Assembly (NCBI GenBank): GCA_036897625.1
Contig: JAYMTA010000821.1
Coordinates: 1 to 23,874, forward strand
Source: Pelargonium cotyledonis
Taxonomy: Eukaryota; Streptophyta; Magnoliopsida; Geraniales; Geraniaceae
Reading direction: 5' to 3'
DNA: 23,874 nucleotides
Shown: piece by piece, positions 8,760 to 19,860 of the stretch
Position numbering within the stretch: position 1 is the first letter of the stretch
Layout: each line of letters starts with the position of its first letter
Notes under the pieces: generated by a model
Databases searched by the model: none
What the model was told of the DNA's origin: nothing
Seen by the model: only the letters and a program-made list of their open reading frames with translations
Program-made: the position numbers and the translations under genes

Positions 8760-11700
8760 ATGGGTTTGATTTTTACGCGAATGTTCTCGTCCCTGTTTGG
8801 GAACCAGGAAGCCAGGATCCTCGTTCTCGGGCTCGACAATGCCGGGAAAACCACGATCCTATGTATGTCACTGACATTGGATCATGGCCAATTTCTAGTT
8901 TTGCCTATTTTGGGCGATGGGTTGGATTTTTCTTTTTGTTCTGATTAATTGATTTGGTGGATTGCAGATCGGCTTCAGATGGGTGAAGTTGTCTCTACGA
9001 TTCCAAGTAGGTCCTCTTTACTTTTGCTACTTTCTGAGAATGATGAAAATAAATGAGTTTTTGTCTAATTATACTCCTTATTTTGATGCAGCAATTGGTT
9101 TTAACGTGGAAACAGTGCAGTACAATAACATCAAATTTCAAGTTTGGGATTTGGGTATTCAAATTTAACTCTGTTTTTTCATGGCAAATTATTAAATTTA
9201 AAAAATTGATCATATTTACAGATAATTACACTGCAGTAAGGTTTATTTCTCAAAATGGTGAAATATGGCTATCAATCACCCAATGATAGCCGATAGGGCA
9301 TGAGTTTGGTAGATTTGTATAGAACTCATGTTTTTGGGAGATTTGTACAAGTCATTGCCAATTGGCATCTCTTCTTAATCTGTTGCTAGGTGTTCAATTG
9401 GCACTCCTTTAAGTGGTACACATATAATTATTTAATTGGAATTTCTTCCAGTAAACAGCTTGTTAGAGACATGTGATGCATCATTTCTTGGATCGGTGAC
9501 CAATTTGTGATTGTCTATTATGTAAATATTAGAATTTTCACGTGCAACCAATCAATGTTATATGTGCTCATTGTTTAGTTTCATCCATCTTAAATACTTG
9601 CATTTTAGATTATAGAATAACTTTTTTACTGAACTTATACTGGAATATATCATAAGCATGTTTTTGTGAACCCTTTCAAGGTTGAATTCTTAGTTAATAA
9701 GGGCAGCATATTTCCTGCTTCTGTCTTACGAAATATATGTTCCTCAGATAGTGCAGTTGTATAAAGCTAGAAGTAAGGGAACTATTACTACTCTGATGCA
9801 GAGATGTAGTTGTATCAAACATACATTCATCTGTGGTCAGGAATCAGGATATGTCCTACTGCTAAAACTACATGTGTTTCATGTTTTGTATTTACAGTTT
9901 TTTTGGTTGACTAAGATGAAGTAAATTGATATGCGGTTCTAGTCATTGTTTTTTATTACCGATAAAAGATTGACATTTTTATGTTAATGTTATTCTAGAA
10001 GCATTTTCTTTGTCACTTCATTTTATATTTTGAAAAATATCACACTTTTTTTGTCATTCCTATTTCTCAATGAATTACTAGTGTTTTTTCAGTTTCTAAT
10101 TCTGATGGAATTTTTGTTTTTTGTTTTTGTTGATGCAGGTGGACAGACAAGCATCAGGTAACTTTTTTAAGATTGGGATTCTTTCTTTTTTCCACAGCTG
10201 AAATAATTCTAGCTTTCTTCATTTCTTTTTTTGTTACTTTTCCTTTTTTAGTTAGAGTTCTAAATATGTGCTGATGATGCATAAAAAAAAGGTACCAATG
10301 AGGTCATATATATCATTACATGTTGTATATAATGAAAGTAATGAAACAATCATCTACTAGGTAGAGGTAGATTACAAAATTTAGGTTATTTAGTTCGAGA
10401 ATTAGTTTAAGTGTTCTACTCAGGGTTATGACTTCTAATGGGGCAAAATTTAACTATGCAGCACATTCTTTAAGTTGAAGTATTCATATTACTAATACAT
10501 GCATCTTGACAGGGGTAACTAAAATTGAAAATCACACTTAAGTGCCAAAATTTGAACTTTCATAATATAAGAAGCAATTGGGTTCTGAGTGTAAATCAAT
10601 TAAAAGATCAAACATCCTTACAAGATGAGAAAAGATTGCATAAAATTTAGGAGGTGGTGGGGGAAGAGATACTAAGAGGAAGAAACATTGAGATGGAATA
10701 AGAACAGAATATGAAGGTGGTAATCTTCGGAGAAGGAAGATTCAGATAGATAAGTAAACTAAACATTGATAACTAATAATATCAAAACTCAACACCTAAC
10801 TTATTGTGCTTTCCTCTATTAGTACTAGTAAAGCTGATAACATCAAGCTGCTTTGGGGCTATGCTAATTTGGGTATTCAGTATTCTTGTGCATACCTATT
10901 GAATTATCCCTTTGAACTTTGTTCTCAGCTTCTGGCTTATCTTCATGTGGTGGTCATCCACTGACTCTTGTTCGCTTTGGACTCACACGAGTCTTTTGTT
11001 TTTTTTTTTCACTCTTGCATGCCTTTCAAATTCTAGCAGTGTCTTGCATGCATGAGATGCATGGTTCTACATTTTCATATGAGCCATTTGTGGGTCTCAC
11101 AACCCATGCAAGGATAGTCATTCCTCATTCCTGCTTGGTTGTTCTGTTGCCTTTTCCTTGTACATTGATCTTGTCCTCAAGGTCATGTGATGGACATTTG
11201 GTTAAAGTGATTTGGAGTTGCATATCACATAATTGCCCTTTTGCTTGTATTTTGTTATCACATGCACGAGTCAAGCACATCTTCTCCATGTGGTTGTGTA
11301 TGTGTACGACCATATAGATAGATAGGGTTTCCGTTTGTTGGGTGGACTGCTATGGCAGCCAGGGCAACTACATGGTCATTAGTATCTACGGTGTAGCTTG
11401 TGGTTTGCCCATCCAATGTTAAGGGTGGTTTCGCGATGACATCTTGTGATTGTTTCCTTTCCGAATTTGGCACATATACATTGATGGCGAACATGTTGAT
11501 TGTGGCGCAGTCTGCTGCACAGTTGACAGTATAATTATTGGTGAATTATTTTTTCATGCACCCGAACTTGGTTGAAACCAGGCTATTAGTGCAAGTTGCA
11601 ACACCGTTTGTGGGGAACTGGCTGTTACTATGTTAACAGGCCCTCCCTCTTCAGTGAAAAGACACAATGGGCAGTGCTGCGTTATGGTATTTTGACGTGG

Positions 11701-14700
11701 ACAACAATGGTTGTCATCACCTCCCTTTGTAACCATCATCTATGAAAATGGAAAGGGGACAGCAAGTTTGGGAAGAATAAGAACATGCAACTCATGACGC
11801 ACAGGTATTATGTTAGGAAGATATGCAGATGGGGCGGTATGGCCAAACACTTGACTTAAGCATGTTATAACAATAGCTAAGAAGGGGTATGGGTTAGGTG
11901 TTAAGTATTAACTATTGATGGTACTAGTTATTCTTGTTTAGTTTTCCCATCTATTTTTTACCTCTTTCCTTTTGAAGATTGCCAATTGTGTATTTTTTTT
12001 CTTGTTCTCCATCTCAGTAATACTTCCTCATTTTAATCCATTAATTAAATCATGATAAAGTTAAATATACGAAAATCTTCATAACCAGTTGCTTTAAGAT
12101 TGGGAAGGCTGGTAATGTTTTAAAGAAGGCATTGAAAAAATAATACTATATCCTAAAATAAATTGATCAGCTATAAAATAATAGATTAAACTCATGATAA
12201 GTGTTTGGGATTTTGCAAAACTGGGGTTGACAAACTCTTACCTAGTCAGGATTGAGTTTTTTTAGGCTTAAAACTGGGGTTTTATGCCCCAACTAAATAA
12301 CGCAAATATCAAGCAGAGGACGTGTAAAAGAGGGTAATAAAAATTTTCTATCATACAATAAATTTAAAAACAGTACAAACACAAATAACTGAATTGCATT
12401 GTTGCCTTACTATGAGATGTCTCTCCTGTTCATATTCAACCTGCTGCAGAGTTGACAGTTTGTTGTTTAACCCATGGATGGCCCTTTAGAGTATAACTCT
12501 GTGAGTTTGCAAAAGGTTTTCATGTATACTAACAAAAGTGTACCCCTTTAGAGTATTACCGTTTGTCAATTGTTTTGTTTTCTTCTTTGAAACTACTGTC
12601 ATTTGTTAATTATGTTAGTACCGTAAATTATTTGTTTAAGTCATCTTCTTTTTCTTATTAAACTAAGGATGCACTTTGCTTGGTGTGTGTGATATGTTTG
12701 TGTTTCCTTTTGTTGATTGATTATGAAGAACAAAAACTTACCCGTTGCACTTTTCACTTGCTTGCATTTTTTGTGTTGTCACAGACCATATTGGAGATGC
12801 TATTTTCCAAATACTCAAGCCATAATTTATGTTGTTGATTCCAGTGACACTGAAAGGCTGGTGATAGCCAAAGAAGAGTTTCATGCTATCCTTGAGGTCT
12901 GATTATCTCTGATTTTAGTTCATGTTTTAGATGTAATGTTGATTAAGAACTTGTGGAGCAATTGCCTTAGTAAGAGATGAGTGCATGCCTTAAATCTTGC
13001 TTTGCTTTCTACTGAATTATTGTTTGTGGCCGTAGGATAACAAACACATGCTGATAGGCTGGTTATAGCGAAAGATGAGTCATATTCATAAGAAACGCAT
13101 GCTGATAGGCTGATTATTGTTCATCACAGTTTTTTTTTTTTTTTTTAATGTACTAGTTTATATAACGCGCATTGTGCGGGAATATTTATCATAGTATTTC
13201 ATGCCTGCAGATTATGAGTATATTGTTATATTAAATTATGCGTAAAATTGACACTATAAAAAAATACAAAGATAACAGCTAAAGTAGCTATAAATATTTG
13301 TAAGAAAAAAAAAACAATGATATAAGATGCTTGGTGTCTTTACTTCTTTCGTCTCCTTTTTTGTTGTTGGTTTAGGAGGCTACACGATGACCATGATTGT
13401 TGCATCAAGCATAGTCTTGACATTCTTGAAAAAAGGAAAACATATTCATGAGTTCTGGAATTGCATTAATAAATTATATCAAGAACAATAAGAAACTCAA
13501 ATATTACAGTATTTGCAATAATGATTAGAGTTTATTGAGTTTTTGAATTGCATTTCAGGTATATAACATCAGTCATTTTCATGATTTTTTCTCCTTACAA
13601 AAACAATTATGTGCAAATTTGTGTATACATACATTCCTTACAATGTGTTAGCTATTTATAATGTCAATTAGGGTTTGTATAATAACTTGAGTTGTTAAAT
13701 TATACTGTCGCACTTTCATATTCATAAGTTGAATTAGGGTTTTTACTGTTTATACTTGTGTTTTACTTATTTTTTAGGACCGTAACTGCAGGTTTTGAAT
13801 TGGATAGTCGTAAATTTCTATTTGATGGTGGTGTTCTGATATTCATTTTATGCCTTTTTTATTGTATATATAGATTTATTTGTAGTAACTGCATTACTCA
13901 AGTGCTTACGACTTATCTCTGCTAGGCATATGGCTGTTAAATATGAAATGTAGGCCAATTAACAGATTTTTATTACATCTATGAAATGTTCGTGCCTTTT
14001 TGTTTAACAATAACCACAGATGGAACTCCCCATATTTTGCCCATTTATTGTTAAGGAAAATGAACAGCTGATTTTGTTATATGTGCCCTGATATTATCAT
14101 TTCTTTTCTTTCCTACGAATTCATATCTCATGCAGTCTAGTACATATATTGCAATAAATGTAACATTATTGAGCATTTTGGCAGGAGGAAGAGTTGAAAG
14201 GTGCAGTTGTTCTCATTTTTGCTAACAAGCAGGTTAGTCTTACTGTCCCAATTTTATTTTAAAGATTTTTATACGCGGAAAACTCAGTTAAATTTTATGT
14301 GATGCTGTAACCTTCATTGCATAAGAAAAAGTTTGGGGAGGGGGTATTTCTTGCAGTTGTCAAGGAGTTTAAGGTCATATTAATATGTATATGACTTGCA
14401 TACTGTTAGAGTATAAGAATTATATTGGGCCTCCAACTATCAGTTTAAACTCCAGTTGAGTTGCTTCTCAACATGGTATCAGTCTTGTTGACCTAAAGGT
14501 CGCAAGTTCGAGTCCTTCTGCTGTTACCCTAATTAAATAATTAAATTCCGGCATAATGTTTGTTTATAAAAATAAAAGTGGGCCTTCAACTACCATTAGT
14601 ATAACTTAACACGGTGTCTGCAATCTGAGGGGTAGTGCCAATTTAAAAGGCTCCCGATGGTGCACATGTCGAGCATATCAATAGAAGAAAAACTGTGAGG

Positions 14701-15951
14701 TTCACAAGCAAGGGGGAGTGGATAAAATAATACTGAATGAGCAATAACATATAATGGTGGAAGCAAAACCCTACTAATAAGGTTGACATTTTAGTAGTGG
14801 AAGCTCAAGTCATTATTTGTAGTCCGTTATTGAAACTTAACACATACTATTATAATCTTTTTGGTGTAAACAGGATCTTCCTGGTGCGCTGGATGCTGCA
14901 GCTGTAACTGAGGCTTTAGAGCTGCATAAGATTAAGTTTCGCCAATGGTCTATCTTTAAAACTTCTGCCATAAAAGGAGAGGGTCTTTTTGAGGGCTTGG
15001 ACTGGTAAGCTCTGAAAAGTTAAGCTGTGTTTTTGCTCCTATACTTGCTACAGACTTGCATAATTGTAGATTAACTAGCATATCTAGATATAATCTTTAG
15101 AAGTTCATCTTAATTATTTTCACTTGACTAGTTTTGAGGATCAGTATTAATGCTTATCTGGAATTGGAACTGCCCGAGTTACCTTGTAGTCAACCCTACC
15201 CTGGTTTTGTGGCATATCAACCAAAATCATGGTTTTTAATAGGTTTAAAGGTTCAATTTTTTGTTATGTATATAAGAAATATAATAGACATGGTGCTCTG
15301 TGGGTACTTGCTCCTGCCCTCTCTCTTAAAGCTCATACATGATACATCAGGCCAAGTTTTGTGGTTTAATGCCAGTCTTAATCTCTATAATTAACTTAGA
15401 TTTTCTTAGAATGATTAGAATGATTTGAGTTCTGTAAACAGTAGTGGCAGGCTGTCATTAGAAGTTATTTCTTTGAATTTTGTAATCATAGATTAGAAAC
15501 ACAGGATCATGTATTGGCTAACAGCCCCCATCACCTCTTTTTCTTCCATTTACGCAAGTTAATTTGGGTGCTAAAAGTTGTGTTATCTTGCTCATGGGTA
15601 AGCCGTAAGCTTAAGTAATGACTACAGTAAAATATCTTCTACTGAAAAGAAAAAACAAAAAAACAAAAAACTAGTGTCAATGATAATGAGAGACAACTAT
15701 TGCAAACTTGTTTTCTGTTCCATCTTCTATGTGCTCTTCCTTAAACTCTTACCTCAACCCAGAATCTAAAAGGGGATGAGCTTTATTTTTTACGATATAG
15801 ATTAGGATTCATATCTGGGTCTCTGATTCCTCTCTATACTTGTGGCAAAAACTATACTATTCCTTTTCATTGTTATAATCGTTATAGAAGCTTCTGTTGA
15901 AATACTTGTTAATATAGGTTGAGCAATACTCTGAAGAGTGGAGGTGGCTAA
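8760..15951 (+). CDS. ARL1: ARF-like small GTPase, ARL1 type (plant ARF3/ARL1), 8 exons
   Basis: Coding exons: 8760-8862, 8968-9006, 9092-9154, 10139-10157, 12785-12896, 14185-14232, 14874-15004, 15918-15951. All introns are GT..AG. They join to 549 nt, a 182-residue protein with no internal stop, the usual ARL1 length. Visible motifs: Gly2 for N-myristoylation after [10 protein letters not shown]-loop GLDNAGKT (24-31), switch I STIPTIGFNVE with Thr48, WDLGGQ (66-71), [10 protein letters not shown] in switch II, NKQD (126-129) and TSA (158-160). These are all the residues expected for GTP binding and switching. In the family, GTP-bound ARL1 sits on trans-Golgi membranes and recruits GRIP-domain golgins. 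The full sequence resembles Arabidopsis ARF3/ARL1 (not the auxin factor of that name). Introns 4 and 5 (2627 and 1288 bp) are unusually long because they host repeats. The gene appears intact. Confidence 0.96.
9155..10138 (+). other. ARL1 intron 3, no other feature seen
   Basis: A 984-bp T-rich intron with a GTATTC donor and a TTGATGCAG acceptor. Nothing coding or repeat-like could be supported inside it. Confidence 0.7.
10676..12029. repeat. Large imperfect inverted repeat in ARL1 intron 4
   Basis: The left arm (10676-10800) and right arm (11893-12029) are inverted copies with gaps. Shared blocks, read inward on the complement of the left arm or on the right arm, include CTTCCTC, CCATCTCA, GAAGATT-CCA, TCTAT, GTTTAGTTT, TAGTTAT and GTTAGGTGTT. 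The arms are about 130 bp and enclose about 1.1 kb that is more GC-rich than the intron around it. This is the layout of a DNA transposon with long TIRs, or of two inverted copies of one repeat. No target duplication was found, so the class stays open. Confidence 0.55.
11130..11500 (-). pseudogene. Relic of a Ty3-gypsy pol C-terminus (chromodomain region)
   Basis: On the minus strand, KPPLTLDGQ (near 11400-11430) is followed about 70 codons later by [17 protein letters not shown] (near 11145-11200) and a stop. In plant chromovirus-type Ty3-gypsy polyproteins a LPPL-x-DG segment precedes the chromodomain, and an FPxxxLEDKVxxxGxGx segment ends the protein. The spacing fits, but the chromodomain itself (W residues) has decayed and several frames are involved. 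It lies inside the inverted repeat of intron 4, antisense to ARL1. Confidence 0.42.
13042..13118 (+). pseudogene. Two tandem relics of ARL1 exon 5 inside intron 5
   Basis: 13053-13080 reads D-R-L-V-I-A-K-D-E in frame, matching the ERLVIAKEE segment of the gene's own exon 5 (12852-12881), but with different third bases and Asp replacing Glu twice. After the GAG codon, two of the three T of the TTT (Phe) codon are missing. A second, shorter copy (AGGCTGATTATT, 13106-13117) follows at a 51-bp period with the same ACATGCTGATAGGCTG lead-in. These appear to be fragments of a duplicated exon that decayed within the intron. They lack a usable splice context and are too short to code. Confidence 0.55.
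13125..13350. other. Poly-T run and AT-rich insert in ARL1 intron 5
   Basis: A T run of about 18 bases (near 13129-13146) is followed by an AT-rich segment with the contrasting block ACGCGCATTGTGCGGGA (13164-13180) and A-rich runs near 13304-13314. This may be an old insertion, but no ends or duplications were seen. Confidence 0.3.
14400..14850 (+). repeat. tRNA-like / SINE-like composite repeat in ARL1 intron 6
   Basis: CTCAACATGGTATCAG (14467-14482) is followed by GCAAGTTCGAGTCC (14502-14514), a B-box-like motif. The pair is also present at 4216-4273. The block TTGGGCCTCCAACTATCAG (14426-14444) recurs degenerately as GTGGGCCTTCAACTACCAT (14579-14597), so the element has an internal repeat about 150 bp apart. 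The last part (14752-14845) resembles 2459-2555. Together they suggest one dispersed family, or nested pieces, in the same orientation as the gene. Exact ends are not visible. Confidence 0.5.
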
Positions 15952-16521
15952 CTCTCATGGTGGATATGAATTAGAAGCTCACAACTAAGCGTCGAAAACT
16001 AGAAATGAGGGATGTGTTTATCCTCGGTATGACTTGTCACAGAATATTTATTCATTGGCACAGTGCTGTCATCACTGGTCTTTTTGTACAAACTGCTGAT
16101 ATACATGTAAAATTTTTGTCGAAGGATGTGAACATTTTTGGCTATCATGCTCTCTTGTCTAATCTTGTTAATTTTTGTCGAAAGACGTGAACATGTTTGC
16201 TATTATGCTGTCATCACTTCACTTACCTTCTTTTTTGTTGCTTATCCTGGTTAGTGAGATATGTTTACACTGGAATACCATTATTTTGTCTAAGAACATT
16301 TTTTTTTTCTTTTATCAGCGAGCGTACTAACACGAGACTCGAAACTGAGGAGATTTTATTAAGGATGCGAAAAGAACAACTGATTTCCTATTCATCACTT
16401 ATTTAAAATAGACGGTATATGGATTTAAAACATACAATACAACCAGTAATAACCACCTTCATTTGGCTTGTATTCTCTGCAATTACATTGTTAGATATTA
16501 TTAACTAGGCAATTTATTAGT
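15952..16521 (+). other. ARL1 3' region and convergent intergenic spacer
   Basis: Follows the ARL1 stop codon (TAA 15949-15951) and runs to the end of the GMC pseudogene on the opposite strand. It should contain the ARL1 3' untranslated region and polyadenylation site, but no single AATAAA signal stands out. Apart from the tandem repeat at 16111-16228 nothing else is seen. Confidence 0.5.
16111..16228. repeat. Tandem repeat, about 59 bp, two copies
   Basis: AATTTTTGTCGAAGGATGTG (16111) is repeated as AATTTTTGTCGAAAGACGTG from 16170. The similarity extends through AACAT-TTTGGCTAT-ATGCT in both copies. It lies in the probable 3' untranslated or downstream region of ARL1. Confidence 0.75.
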
Positions 16522-18240
16522 TTAGGTCAATCTCTCCTTCAATATTCCAAGGCCAATGTAGCGGCCTAGCATCATAAGGGTAGCTTGAGGGTTAGTTCCT
16601 GGCGACAAGGTGAATGCCGATCCATCCACAACCCGGAGCCTCCCAACACCCTTCACTCGTAACCTACCATCAACAACCTTCCCAGCAACACATCCCCCGT
16701 GGTAATGCCAAAATGTTGTCACCGTGTCTCGACAATATGCTTCCACATCTGCATCACTTGCCTGGTTCGTCGGCAGAGGTGCTCTGATGAATTTGAAACC
16801 TCTTACCCCGTTGTCCGGTTTACAGACTTGTACCTATCAAGAGAAGGTGTGTCCAACATTTCAACAACCTTCCGTGCTACGTTAACACAACGTCTAAGAT
16901 CTGATGGATTCGACAAGTAATTGTAGCGGACTTTAGGGGTGATGACGCTAGCCAGAACGAACCAAGAGAGATTTTCCCCAAGACTTTGGTAAAAAGCAAT
17001 GCTACACCAGGATCAGACCTGGTCTCTAATAATATGGAATCATTTGTAATTCCTATGACTTGTATGAAGGACGCGTTAATGGTTTTCGGGGATGTGAGGA
17101 AAATTAGACTGCAGGGATTATCATAAACAAATTTCCCGACATATGGTTGGTCGTGTAGAGTTGTTATATTCAGTGATGAAAGATAGGATTTCGGGCCAAT
17201 CCCGCTAAGTAGTAGAAGCTGAGGACTTCCAAGAGCTCCCGCGCTCAAAATAACTTCTCCTTTTCTACGCACATTGGCCTGATGAGACCGTCCTTCTAAA
17301 TCCGTGTACTTGACTCCTTTTGCAGATAAACCTGAACAATAACATATCAACGGATAGTGAAATAAAGATACGTGACGAATACTACGAAAAGAATATGTAA
17401 AATGGAAGTGTATTTACGTGACGAATGACCCGAGGAGGAGATGATGATCCTGTCCACACTAGCATGTACAGCAACCTGCAAGTTACTTAGCTTTGGTTTG
17501 TTGAGCAGCTCCACAGCTCCATATCTTCGGCCCGATCCATCGAAAGTCGAGGCTGAAACCTTGGTGCCTATCAAGTGATCCAGAGTGAACCCATTGTCCG
17601 GAACAACATTGGATGCAAGTAAAGCTTCTCGGACATCCGAATTCCACGGGAACAAATCCGATTACTTGGCAACAGTCTCTTCAACCCACTGATAAGATTG
17701 GGCAACAACATCTCTGTCCCAATCTACACCAGATAAATCATAAAATTCATCGTCTGCTCTCGAGTAAAAACCGCCATTGATCATGCTGCCACCACCTAGG
17801 ATCCTGGCTCTGATATTGTCCACGCCATCTTCTGATGTGAAACCTTGGGCTGGTGTGCGACCATCATCTTGCAGGCCAAGAATAGTATCGAAACCAGCTG
17901 AGTTCAACATATCTGGGTAGTCAAGAGGCACGCCGCCTCGTTCGAGAACTAGAACTGAGTATTTTTCCGACAAAGTAGCAGCCAAAGGACAACCTGCGGT
18001 GCCGCCTCCGACGATTATGTAGTCATATTCTGCTTCTCCTGGCATGTCCGTTGCATTCCTTACAGATTTCATGTACCTAAAATCTAAAAATTATGCAGTA
18101 CGTACAAGTTATAAATTATAACACGTTGAAGAGGAACTAGAAAATAAAAATACTAGTTGTGTACTATACCATGATCATCGGTTGCAACAAGATGAGAGCA
18201 AGATCATAACAACAGCAGCAGCCATGTTCGGTTTCTCCAT
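16522..18240 (-). pseudogene. GMC oxidoreductase pseudogene, mandelonitrile lyase/HOTHEAD-like
   Basis: Three exons are recognisable: 18240-18170 (hydrophobic signal-peptide-like start MEKPNMAAAVVMILLSSCC), 18076-17418 and 17331-16522. Exon 2 has the FAD dinucleotide-binding segment YDYIIVGGGTAGCPLAATLS, LVLERGG and the GMC signature ARILGGGSMINGGFYSRA. Exon 3 has the second signature GALGSPQLLLLSGIGP, and the C-terminal WHYHGGC carries the catalytic His. NPQATLMMLGRY has Asn at the second active-site position. Intact members are secreted FAD enzymes of about 550 residues (alcohol oxidation or cyanohydrin cleavage). Lesions: TGA at 18177-18175, TAA at 17664-17662, a frameshift near 16935-16955, a frameshift near 16800-16812, and a probable loss of about 30 codons near 16990-17040. 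The substrate cannot be inferred. It ends head-on with ARL1. Confidence 0.9.
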
Positions 18241-18326
18241 ATCTTTAATGAATTTCAAGATGATTCTAAACTAATTGGTCATTTGTAGTAGAAAATGGTA
18301 TTGAACAATGAAAATTGTGACCTTGA

Positions 18327-18436
18327 GTGTAGGCTGCGATTGCACAACGAAGACCACATTCAAGTTTTCATTTTTTTTAATGTGTAGGCGGCTATTGCAC
18401 AAAGAAGACGCCTTTCAAGCTTTCATTTTTTAAAAT
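18327..18436. repeat. Tandem repeat, 55 bp, two copies
   Basis: GTGTAGGCTGCGATTGCACA (18327) recurs as GTGTAGGCGGCTATTGCACA (18382). Both copies continue through A-GAAGAC, TTCAAG, TTTCATTTTTT. It sits 90-200 bp upstream of the GMC pseudogene start, in its former promoter. Confidence 0.75.
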
Positions 18437-18597
18437 TTTCATTAAAAGCATAATGATTAAACTTATTACTAAAATAGAGAATAAAAAAAGCCAGCTTAGC
18501 TTCGTCGGTTTGTTTACGAAACTCTTACCGGAACGAAATAAACTAATCAACCAAGCAATATGCTTTTATAGTATAAGCATCATCATTAAAACCTATT

Positions 18598-19663
18598 GGC
18601 TTTAGCTATGGTTACGTCCCCTGTACTATTCATTTATTCTGATGAGTTCTTAAAATTTGTTTTGTTCTGGCACGGTTTCCGTACTATTCATTTTGTTTTG
18701 CCGATGTTTTTACTGTTAATTTTAGTGACAAATTTCGTTAACTTACGCTGGCTTAACACATTTTTGCAATAAAAAATAACTTTTAATGTAAAATTATTAT
18801 TATACCCTCAAATTTATTTTAAAAAATGCCATTAATTTTTTTTTTCTTCACTCTTCCATATTTTCCGGCCACACTCTGTCCCAAATTTCTTGTTTTTTTT
18901 TTTTTTCAATTCAAAGAATCTAAAATTAAGGTTATGGGATGGAAATTGAAACCAGAATTGGGGGTTTTCGATTGAACCCATATCTGAAAATTGAAACCAG
19001 ATTAAGGTTCCATTACTGTCACCGCCACCGACGACGAAATGAAGGAGAGAGACCTCTAGAGGGACTTGCGTCGCCGGTGTCGGTCGAGAGAGGGAGATCC
19101 ATCGTCGGGGTTGCCGAAGGATGTATGCTTCGCCGCCGTTGCAGTCAAGTGGGAGAAGTCTCCGCCGCCCAACGTTGTAGGTTGTCGCCGCTGCTGGTTA
19201 ATTATCGCCGGACAGAAGAGCTTCGTCGGTCAAGTGAGAGAGACGGTGCTGCTGGAGGTAGCGCTGCCATCGCCGTCGTGGTCCAGATCAGAGGAGAGCT
19301 CTGTCATCGCTGGTAAGCTTCATTCCCCCTTTTCTTTGCTCTATTTTCTATGGTAAAAGAGGGTTGGTAGCTGGTGGTGCTCTCCGTCGTCGGACGAGAG
19401 AGAGTCGGCGCTGGTCCGGAGAAGAGAGCCACGTGCCAAACAATGACATTTTTAGTAGATTTGAAAAAATATCAGAGTATAATAGTAATTTCACATTAAA
19501 AATTATTTTTTATTGTGCCACGTCAGCATAATCACTAAAATTAATGGTAGGAACATCGGCAGAACAAAATAGATAGTACGAGAACCGCGTCAGAACAAAA
19601 CGAAATTCAGAGACCTTAGAGGAATAAAATGAATATTGCAGGAATCCACACAAAGTTAAATCC
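18598..19663. mobile_element. Non-autonomous Mutator-like element with TIRs of about 230 bp
   Basis: 18598-18840 and about 19433-19663 are long imperfect inverted copies. Shared blocks include TTTGTTTTGTTCTG, CACGG/CGCGG, GTACTAT, TGCCGATGTT, TTAATTTTAGTGA, CAATAAAAAATAA-TTTTAATGT and AATGCCATT/AATGTCATT. The ends are flanked by AAACCTATT (18589-18597) and AAACCTATC (19664-19672), a 9-bp duplication with one mismatch. Long TIRs with a 9-bp duplication fit Mutator-like elements. No transposase is present. The core (about 18939-19420) is GC-rich, with CGCCG and CGTCG blocks, and has the look of captured genic sequence. Confidence 0.85.
18939..19420 (+). other. GC-rich core of the MULE, possible captured gene fragment
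   Basis: This stretch is far richer in GC, CGCCG and GAGAGAG blocks than anything nearby. It contains overlapping open frames from 18939 to 19356 without a domain I recognise; the translations are Arg/Ser-rich and of low complexity. Pack-MULEs typically carry GC-rich 5' ends of host genes, which is one explanation. Another is that it is simply the family's own internal sequence. Confidence 0.4.
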
Positions 19664-19860
19664 AAACCTATCCGGAATTCTTTTGCGCTCATAATAGCGT
19701 CATGAATACAAAGAAAGGGTTTTAGAGGATTCATGTATATACCTAGCTTAGAGCTCTAATCATTTAAGTAAATGTGACCGACCAGATTAAAGCACTCAAA
19801 ATCTAAGTAAACGTGACCTCATCATAACGTATCTAATGATAATTAATTAAAAAACAATTA

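Noticed and set aside
10919..11317. 132-codon plus-strand open frame in ARL1 intron 4
   Set aside because: No domain, Cys/His/Phe-rich composition, and it overlaps the better supported antisense gypsy relic.
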